A model generated the notes under the pieces. That model made no database searches, was not told the DNA's origin, and was given only the letters and a program-made list of their open reading frames with translations. Shown here piece after piece: positions 7,709-11,989 of a stretch of 11,989 bases of DNA (its first letter is position 1; each line of letters starts with the position of its first letter). The translations under genes were made by a program, and so were the position numbers. The DNA comes from Pseudomonadota bacterium (GTDB lineage: Bacteria; Myxococcota_A; Polyangia; Fen-1088): contig JAEXQJ010000057.1 in assembly GCA_023438785.1 (NCBI GenBank), forward strand, positions 1 through 11,989, in the 5' to 3' direction.

Positions 7709-7740
7709 GCGCCAGTTGCTCGCCGCCCCGAACTTGGCGC
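7709..7740. promoter_or_regulatory. Imperfect dyad, candidate activator site upstream of the sigma-54 promoter
   Basis: GCGCCAGTT (7709-7717) and AACTTGGCGC (7731-7740) are inverted copies apart from one extra A in the right arm, separated by 13 bases. The dyad lies roughly 45 to 80 bases upstream of the predicted start site. An enhancer-binding protein site is expected upstream of sigma-54 promoters, usually somewhat further away. Evidence is pattern only. Confidence 0.3.
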
Positions 7741-7760
7741 ACGCGCTCGGCTGGACGCCG

Positions 7761-7776
7761 TGGCATGCACTTTGCG
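7761..7776 (+). promoter_or_regulatory. Sigma-54 (RpoN) type promoter of the repeat-lipoprotein/radical SAM operon
   Basis: The sequence TGGCATGCACTTTGCG matches the -24/-12 consensus TGGCACGrNNNTTGCW at every strongly conserved position, with the invariant GG and GC exactly ten bases apart. Differences are T for C at the sixth base, C at the purine position and a final G for A/T. The predicted start is near 7787, leaving a leader of about 48 bases before the ATG at 7835. Sigma-54 promoters need an ATP-dependent activator, so the operon is probably switched on by a signal. Confidence 0.65.
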
Positions 7777-7834
7777 ATGATGGCTGAGTATTCGGCGGTC
7801 CCCCTGGCCGCCTCCCTCACGACGGGAGCCTAAA

Positions 7835-8419
7835 ATGCGCGAAAAAGACATGCGCGACCGCGTTCAGAACTTCCTTCGGGACACCATGCGCCACGTGGTG
7901 ATGCCTGCGTCCATGGGCCTGGGCCTGGCATTAGCTAGCTGCAGCGATGGCTCGGCCACGCCCACGTACATGGCCTCCATGCCCGACGCCAACGCGGAGG
8001 TGCCGGTGAGCTCCGACTCGCCAGTCGCCAAGTACATGGGCCCCATGCCCGACGCGAGCGCGGAGGTGAGCTCCGACTCGCCAGTCGCCAAGTACATGGG
8101 CCCCATGCCCGACGCTGATGCGGACTCGGACGGCGCGACCGACGCGTCGCCGTTGCCCAAGTATTCAGCCCTCCAGCCGGACGCGGCCGGCCCCGCGGCG
8201 GATGCCAACCCCGTGATGCGCTACCAGGCCGTCCAGCCCGATGCCGACACCTCGACCTCGACGGCCACCGACACGGCAGTCGTGAAGTACATGGCGATCC
8301 AGCCCGACGCCGGCACTTCGGCCAAGGATGCAGGTCCCGTGATGCGCTACCAGGCCATTCAGCCGGATGCCGCCCATATCCCCATCTACGCGGCCCCCAT
8401 TCCGCCCGCGAAGGCCTAG
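7835..8419 (+). CDS. Lipoprotein-like multi-core precursor with eight Tyr-x4-Pro-Asp-Ala repeats
   Basis: Predicted 194-residue protein, proposed substrate of the adjacent radical SAM enzyme. Residues 1-20 are charged (several Arg, Asp and Lys). Residues 21-35 are hydrophobic and end LALAS before Cys36, a good lipobox (L-A-S-C) and the only cysteine. The mature part is built of eight units of the form [KRTI]-Y-x-[AG]-x-[MQI]-P-[DP]-A, with tyrosines at 45, 67, 87, 110, 130, 152, 172 and 185. These are all the tyrosines in the protein, and each is followed five residues later by Pro. Linkers are rich in Asp, Ala, Ser, Thr and Val. Units 1-3 end MPDA, units 4-7 QPDA, and unit 8 is a variant ending IPPA. 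ATG at 7835 has GGGAG (7824-7828) six bases upstream; ATG at 7850 is the alternative. The radical SAM gene begins nine bases after the stop. I do not recognise a named family; a plain repeat lipoprotein is the alternative. Confidence 0.85.
   Translation: MREKDMRDRVQNFLRDTMRHVVMPASMGLGLALASCSDGSATPTYMASMPDANAEVPVSSDSPVAKYMGPMPDASAEVSSDSPVAKYMGPMPDADADSDGATDASPLPKYSALQPDAAGPAADANPVMRYQAVQPDADTSTSTATDTAVVKYMAIQPDAGTSAKDAGPVMRYQAIQPDAAHIPIYAAPIPPAKA
8005..8115 (+). repeat. Tandem 60-base duplication inside the precursor gene
   Basis: Bases 8005-8055 and 8065-8115 are identical over 51 positions with a 60-base period, encoding two copies of SSDSPVAKYMGPMPDA. The period is a multiple of three, so a whole repeat unit was added without a frame change. 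The lack of even silent differences suggests a recent event. Confidence 0.95.
8210..8356 (+). repeat. Two-unit (126-base) repeat in the second half of the precursor gene
   Basis: The 21 bases at 8210-8230 recur exactly at 8336-8356, encoding PVMRYQA twice, at a distance of 126 bases or 42 codons. This equals two Tyr-motif units, so units 5 and 7 appear to be copies of each other with the KYM unit 6 between. The sequence after the 21 bases has diverged, so this duplication is older than the 60-base one. Confidence 0.85.
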
Positions 8420-8428
8420 AGTCGTCGC

Positions 8429-9571
8429 ATGCTGGAAGTGCTGAGGCGCGTGGGCTTCTTCCCGCGCGCCTGCGTATGGGAATTGACCCTGGCCTGCAAC
8501 ATGCGTTGCAAGCACTGCGGGTCCATCGCGGGCAACAAGCGAGCGGGTGAGCTCAGCCTAGACGAGTGCCTGCGCGTGGCTGACGAGCTGGCGGCGCTGG
8601 GCTGCAAACGCGTCACCCTGAGTGGCGGAGAGCCCACTTTGCACCCGGCTTGGTTCGAAATCGGCCGACGGCTCGTCGCCAACTACGTGCGCACGAACCT
8701 CATCTCCAACGGGTGGACCTGGTCGGCCCGGCACGTGGAGCAAGCGCGCGACGCGGGCTTGTGCGGGGCCGCCTTCAGCCTGGACGGCTTCGAACGCGAG
8801 CACGACGATTTCCGCATCCCGGGCTCCTACGCACGCGTGGTCAACGCCATCGACCTGAGCACGGCCATGGGTTTCCCCATCGCCATCAACACGACCATCA
8901 ATCGACTCAATCAGGGACTGCTGCCCCAGTTACGCCAGTTCCTCATCGACCACGGCGTGTTCGCCTGGCAACTGCAGTTCGCCACGGCTACCGGCAATAT
9001 GGGCGAGCACAAGGATCTGGTCGTCGACCCGAAGGACTTGCTGTGGATCGTGCCGCAGATCGCCGAGATGTGCCGGCAGAATTCGCGCCAGTTCCAAATC
9101 CACGCCAGCGACGACGTGGGCTACTACGGCAAACCCGAAAACGATCTGCGGGCCAGCGATGCGGCCATGCCGTTCTGGATGGGCTGCCGGGCCGGCTGCC
9201 AGGTGGTGGGCATCGAAAGCAACGGCAACGTGAAGGGCTGCCTATCCTTGCCCTCGGCCATGTGCGGTGAGAACCGCTTCGTCGACGGCAACGTGCGCCA
9301 GAGCAGCCTGCGCGACATCTGGAACCGGGCCAATTCGTTCACCTACAACCGGCAGTTCACACAGTCGCAGCTCACCGGCTTCTGCAGCGTGTGCCGCTTC
9401 GCCGATCTGTGCCGTGGAGGCTGCACGTGGGCCACGTACAGCCACGCCCGCTTGGGCGGCGTGGGCAATCCGGCCTGCTTCTATCACCAGGCTGTCAAGC
9501 ACGGCCGCCACGATCTGCTGGAGGACCCTCCCACGCCCGAGGAGCAGAAGTACTTCAAGGACACGCCGTGA
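8429..9571 (+). CDS. Radical SAM/SPASM peptide-modifying enzyme
   Basis: Predicted 380-residue enzyme that uses SAM and Fe-S clusters to make radical modifications, most likely on the repeat lipoprotein encoded just upstream. The radical SAM motif is C23xxxC27xxC30 (CNMRCKHC), with GGEPTLHP from 66. The C-terminal SPASM domain is complete in outline: C253 and C257, G266xxxxC271, C279, then C319xxC322x5C328xxxC332 and C350. This cysteine pattern binds two auxiliary 4Fe-4S clusters in enzymes such as anSME and sactionine synthases. There is no obvious N-terminal RiPP recognition element, because the radical SAM core begins within 20 residues of the start. ATG at 8429 has no good Shine-Dalgarno, so translation is probably coupled to the upstream gene, whose stop is nine bases away. 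The TPR gene overlaps its stop codon. The reaction (crosslink, epimerisation or other) cannot be read from the sequence. Confidence 0.93.
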   Translation: MLEVLRRVGFFPRACVWELTLACNMRCKHCGSIAGNKRAGELSLDECLRVADELAALGCKRVTLSGGEPTLHPAWFEIGRRLVANYVRTNLISNGWTWSARHVEQARDAGLCGAAFSLDGFEREHDDFRIPGSYARVVNAIDLSTAMGFPIAINTTINRLNQGLLPQLRQFLIDHGVFAWQLQFATATGNMGEHKDLVVDPKDLLWIVPQIAEMCRQNSRQFQIHASDDVGYYGKPENDLRASDAAMPFWMGCRAGCQVVGIESNGNVKGCLSLPSAMCGENRFVDGNVRQSSLRDIWNRANSFTYNRQFTQSQLTGFCSVCRFADLCRGGCTWATYSHARLGGVGNPACFYHQAVKHGRHDLLEDPPTPEEQKYFKDTP

Positions 9572-10053
9572 GCGCGATGGAGACGATCGACATCGAGACA
9601 CTCATCAAGGACGCGCGCAGTCTTGCCGCCGAGAAGGATTTCGCCCAGGCCCAAGCGCTGTTGGAGCAAGGGCTCGCCGCCGCGCCCCGGCACCTCACCG
9701 TGCTCGATCTGCTGGGCTTCGTCTGCTTCTTCCAAGATGACTACGCGGCCTGCGAGGCCCACTGCCGCGCAGCCCTCGACATCAAACCTGACCACGCCTA
9801 CGCCACCAAGGGCCTCGGCCTGGCGCTGGTCCGTCAAGGGCGTCTGGAGGAGGGCCTGCTCAAGCTGGAGCGCGCGGTGGCCCTGGAGCCACACTGGTTC
9901 GATCCCTACTGGGATCTGACGGTGGTGCTCATCGAAAACGCCCGCTGGAAAGAAGCCGACGAAGTGGTCCGGCGGGCCGCCAGCATGGTCCCCGGGGCCG
10001 ATCGGGGCTTCGCCGCCCTGGCGACCCAAATCAGGGCGCATCTGAAGGGCTGA
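9568..10053 (+). CDS. TPR-repeat protein, likely accessory to the radical SAM enzyme
   Basis: Predicted 161-residue all-helical protein made almost entirely of tetratricopeptide repeats: about residues 10-40, 44-74, 78-108 and 112-142, with typical pairs such as AxxxxxGRLEEGLLKLERAV and AL..P. It has no signal peptide and should be cytosolic. TPR arrays bind peptides or partner proteins; here a role holding the repeat precursor or the radical SAM enzyme is inferred from position only. The start is GTG at 9568: AAGGA (9557-9561) lies six bases upstream, and the GTGA overlap with the radical SAM stop (9569-9571) indicates translational coupling. ATG at 9577 would be three residues shorter. It is the last gene of the operon; ppnP faces it from the other strand after a hairpin. 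Confidence 0.88.
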   Translation: MSAMETIDIETLIKDARSLAAEKDFAQAQALLEQGLAAAPRHLTVLDLLGFVCFFQDDYAACEAHCRAALDIKPDHAYATKGLGLALVRQGRLEEGLLKLERAVALEPHWFDPYWDLTVVLIENARWKEADEVVRRAASMVPGADRGFAALATQIRAHLKG

Positions 10054-10057
10054 GGTT

Positions 10058-10082
10058 CGGGACGGGTTCCAGGCCCGCCCCG
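10058..10082. terminator. Hairpin between convergent TPR and ppnP genes
   Basis: CGGGACGGG (10058-10066) and CCCGCCCCG (10074-10082) form a 9-bp stem with one A-C mismatch and a 7-base loop. An alternative pairing of GACGGG with CCCGTC (10079-10084) is also possible. It lies in the 36 bases between two convergent stops and probably acts in both directions, though no T-tract follows. Confidence 0.5.
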
Positions 10083-10089
10083 TCGCGGC

Positions 10090-10368
10090 TCAGATGAACT
10101 CGCAGATGTAGGCGGCCGGATCGACGGCCTTCACGTCGAAGCCGGTCTTCGCCGGGACCTCGAAGGCCGTGCCCACCGGGTAGTGGCGCCACTCGCCGCC
10201 GGCCACCCGGGCCAGCAACTCGCCACTGACCACGATCATGCGCTCGGGTCCAGCGGTGTCGAAGTGGAAGTCACCCGGCTGAATCACGCCGGCGGTGGCG
10301 CGGCGCCCGTGCCGCTCGAAACCCAGACTCTGAACCTTGCCGTCGAAGTACGTGTTGTGCTTGGTCAT
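10090..10368 (-). CDS. ppnP: Pyrimidine/purine nucleoside phosphorylase (cupin, DUF1255/YaiE family)
   Basis: Predicted 92-residue single-domain cupin; the Escherichia coli homologue has 94. PpnP cleaves a broad range of nucleosides with phosphate, giving the free base and ribose 1-phosphate. Recognisable family segments are N-terminal YFDGKVQSLGF, TAGVIQPGDFHFDTA, the MIVVSGELLARV strand with its Val-Ser-Gly turn, VGTAFEVPAKTGFDVKA and the closing AAYICEFI. The ATG at 10368 matches the family start; the open frame runs on to 10470 but that part is unlike PpnP. No Shine-Dalgarno is evident. On the minus strand a -35-like TTGGCA (10407-10412) and a poor -10 (10384-10389) lie just upstream, which would give a very short leader. 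It stands alone and is convergent with the TPR gene. A ribose-related role would echo rpiA, but they are not linked in an operon. Confidence 0.93.
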   Translation of the reverse strand: MTKHNTYFDGKVQSLGFERHGRRATAGVIQPGDFHFDTAGPERMIVVSGELLARVAGGEWRHYPVGTAFEVPAKTGFDVKAVDPAAYICEFI

Positions 10369-10857
10369 GGTTTTGGCGCGTAGATAGCATGTCCCACAAA
10401 CGCGATTGCCAACATTCGGCGCGGCACGAGGCCAGGAATTCCCCTTGCGCGTGGCCAGCCCTGCCCACACCGGCCACGGCCTTCAGGCGCGTTCTTCACG
10501 CACTGGCAGGCGTCGGCCTTGTGCGAACAGGTCAGGGCGAATGCGGGCTCGTAGCATCTGACGCAAGGGCCACGAATGTCTTTCCGTGTCGAGCGCACTG
10601 CGATACCCTTTCGCAGGCGACGTGGGGGTGGGCGGCGGGCCGGCTGTCCTAATCGCTGCGGATATGGCCGACCCAAGGCCCGCCTCCACGTTGCCGCTAC
10701 GACCCGTGCGCAAGCCGCCTTGTGCGCCTCGGACGAACGTTGGCACTGGGCGCGCCTGGCTGAGATGATCCACCGACGCCCGTATTATCCTCCCGAGGTC
10801 AGCGCGCCGACGGATCGTCGGTTCGCTGAACGCCGTACGCGCTCACGAGGAGACCAC
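10369..10857. other. Intergenic region without a convincing gene
   Basis: About 490 bases between ppnP and the short ORF before the E1-like gene. Several open frames cross it on both strands, but none has recognisable protein features, a ribosome binding site with a sensible start, or the GC-rich third positions of the neighbours. It should carry the promoters of ppnP (minus) and of the E1-like gene (plus). I see no tRNA-like fold, repeat array or mobile element ends. Confidence 0.5.
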
Positions 10858-10965
10858 ATGGACGTCGCACTGAATGACAGGCTCGCCGGAGGTGACCTCG
10901 GGGGCGAACGGCTCGCCGAAACACATCGCATCCAGCTCCGGAGCGGTCGTCGTGGGACTCTCTGA
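10858..10965 (+). CDS. Possible 35-residue leader ORF overlapping the E1-like gene start
   Basis: ATG at 10858 follows GAGGAG (10847-10852) by five bases, the best ribosome binding site near this gene. The frame encodes 35 residues starting MDVALNDRLAGGDLGGERLA and ends at TGA 10963-10965, just inside the E1-like gene in another frame. Third positions are only moderately GC-rich, and the peptide resembles nothing I know; it is too short for a ThiS/MoaD partner. It may be a coupling or leader peptide, or a sign that the E1-like protein begins here and a base is missing or extra. Confidence 0.35.
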   Translation: MDVALNDRLAGGDLGGERLAETHRIQLRSGRRGTL

Positions 10966-11749
10966 CGAACAACTCGAACGCTACAGCCGCCACATCATCC
11001 TCGATGAGGTGGGCCCCGCGGGGCAGGAGAAGCTGCTGGCGTCGCGTGTGTTGATCATCGGCGCGGGTGGCCTCGGCTCGCCCGTTTCGATGTATTTGGC
11101 AGCCGCCGGCGTGGGCACCATCGGCATTGTCGACGGCGACACGGTCGATCTGAGCAACCTGCAACGCCAGATCGCCTATCAGACCTCCGACCTGGGCCAC
11201 GCAAAGGTGACCTCGGCCGCGGCCAGGATGGTGGCCATCAATCCCGACGTGAAGGTGCGCCAGCATGCCGAGCGCGCCGAGCCCGCGACGATCCTGCCCC
11301 TCATCGCCGACTACGACTTCGTCGTGGACGCCACGGACAGCTTTCCCTCCAAGTTCCTCATCAACGACGCCTGCGTGCTAGGCCGCAAACCCTTCGTGCA
11401 CGCGGGCATCCTGCGCTTCGAGGGTCAGTTGCTGACCGTGCTGCCCGGCGAGACGGCCTGCTACCGCTGCCTGTTCCACGCCCCGCCGCCACCTAACGCG
11501 GTGCCCTCATGTGCGCAGGTTGGCATTCTGGGCGCGGTGGCCGGCGTGGTGGGCTGCCTGCAAGCCACGGAGGCGCTCAAGTATTTGCTCGGTCGTGGCG
11601 ATCTCATCACCGACGCCATCTTGACCTGGAACGCTCTGGGAGCGGATTTCCGCAAGGTGAGGGCCAAACGCGATCCGAATTGCCCGGTGTGCGGAGCCCA
11701 TCCCGTCATCACGCGGCTGCACGACGCGCACATTGGCGCCGGCATCTGA
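10952..11749 (+). CDS. HesA/MoeB/ThiF family E1-like adenylyltransferase
   Basis: Predicted 265-residue E1-like enzyme that adenylates the C-terminal glycine of a ubiquitin-like sulfur carrier (MoaD or ThiS type) for molybdopterin, thiamine or related sulfur transfer. It shows the Rossmann loop GAGGLGS (37-43), the acidic pair D61 and D63, SNLQRQ (68-73), DATD (126-129), the zinc cysteines C170xxC173 and C244xxC247, and a conserved C187 in PSCAQVGILG. The N-terminal YSR (11-13) matches the MoeB arginine that reaches across the dimer. There is no C-terminal rhodanese domain, so it is the short MoeB/ThiF form. GTG at 10952 fits the family start and has GGAG eight bases upstream. ATG at 10874 would add 26 residues whose codons have GC-rich third positions but no ribosome binding site. 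No carrier protein gene is visible nearby, so MoeB and ThiF cannot be told apart. Confidence 0.9.
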   Translation: MGLSDEQLERYSRHIILDEVGPAGQEKLLASRVLIIGAGGLGSPVSMYLAAAGVGTIGIVDGDTVDLSNLQRQIAYQTSDLGHAKVTSAAARMVAINPDVKVRQHAERAEPATILPLIADYDFVVDATDSFPSKFLINDACVLGRKPFVHAGILRFEGQLLTVLPGETACYRCLFHAPPPPNAVPSCAQVGILGAVAGVVGCLQATEALKYLLGRGDLITDAILTWNALGADFRKVRAKRDPNCPVCGAHPVITRLHDAHIGAGI

Positions 11750-11856
11750 GCGCCGCCCGCATCCGGACGGGTCCGCGAAGCGACGGCATCGGGAGGCGAG
11801 CCGCCTTCGCACTGAGCGCGCTTAAAAGGTCCACCCGAAAGGACGATGAGGTCGAC

Positions 11857-11989
11857 ATGCGCAGGTCTCTGGTGCTCGTCGCGGTTGGGATGGGTCTTGG
11901 TTGCTCGGATGCGCAATCGACGCCACAGCCCGACGCGGGCGTGGCCGAGGACGCCGCCTCGCCGCTTCGTTGCGGCAACGACGCCGACC
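11857..11989 (+). CDS. Lipoprotein with Asp/Ala-rich N-terminus, 3' partial
   Basis: ATG at 11857 opens a frame that runs off the window end after 44 codons. It starts MRRSLVLVAVGMGLGC, a compact signal peptide with two arginines, a hydrophobic core and Cys16 as the likely lipidation site (GLGC is a weak lipobox). The next residues (SDAQSTPQPDAGVAEDAA) are the same Asp/Ala-rich linker style as the lipoprotein at 6019-6738. A further cysteine follows at residue 39. GAGG lies five bases before the start. The rest of the protein is outside the window, so no function can be given. Confidence 0.7.
   Translation, partial: MRRSLVLVAVGMGLGCSDAQSTPQPDAGVAEDAASPLRCGNDAD

Noticed and set aside
10749..10765. 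TGGCAC followed by GC-rich sequence with GG-N10-GC spacing before the E1-like gene
   Set aside because: The -24 half is perfect but the -12 half lacks TTGC, so it is not a credible sigma-54 promoter.
10874..11749. The E1-like enzyme as a member of the repeat-peptide operon
   Set aside because: It lies beyond the oppositely oriented ppnP gene and a 490-base gap, has no RiPP recognition domain, and matches the housekeeping MoeB/ThiF form.
11792..11808. 7-bp hairpin with a 3-base loop (GGAGGCG / CGCCTTC) after the E1-like gene
   Set aside because: It contains a G-T pair and has no T-tract; such short GC hairpins are common by chance in this base composition.

Overview
The window is GC-rich DNA whose strong third-position GC bias helps separate real genes from shadow frames. 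Asp/Ala-rich lipoproteins, a FlhG/MinD-type ATPase, scattered radical SAM genes and a near-consensus sigma-54 promoter together suggest a member of the Myxococcota or a related former deltaproteobacterial lineage. This placement is inference; no rRNA or tRNA gene is present to test it.

Layout. Positions 3-716 hold the end of an unrecognised, probably outer-membrane protein, followed by a SAM-dependent methyltransferase (896-1657). On the minus strand lie a CDP-alcohol phosphatidyltransferase (3004-3867) and a MinD/FlhG-like ATPase with a low-complexity tail (1667-2875). After a 430-base divergent gap comes a first radical SAM protein with a Cys-rich C-terminal half (4320-5819), convergent with a Cys-rich lipoprotein (6019-6738). 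Ribose-5-phosphate isomerase A (6939-7646) is followed by the most unusual locus, 7835-10053. The pyrimidine/purine nucleoside phosphorylase gene ppnP (10090-10368, minus) is convergent with that locus. After a 490-base gap without a convincing gene come a MoeB/ThiF-type E1-like enzyme (10952-11749) and the start of another lipoprotein cut off by the window edge (11857-11989).

The 7835-10053 locus looks like one operon of three genes. Gene 1 encodes a lipoprotein-like polypeptide with eight copies of Tyr-x4-Pro-Asp-Ala; the last copy has Pro-Pro-Ala, and all eight tyrosines of the protein lie in these motifs. Gene 2, nine bases downstream, is a radical SAM/SPASM enzyme of the peptide-modifying type. 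Gene 3 overlaps it by four bases (GTGA) and is a TPR protein. A TGGCA-N6-TTGC sigma-54 type promoter sits about 60 bases upstream of gene 1, with an imperfect dyad further upstream. My reading is a multi-core, radical-SAM-modified, lipid-anchored peptide system that I cannot match to a named RiPP class. The modification chemistry, and that the lipoprotein is the substrate, are inferred from gene order and the repeat pattern.

The other genes appear to be unrelated housekeeping or single-gene units. I see no CRISPR array, insertion sequence, tRNA or phage gene.
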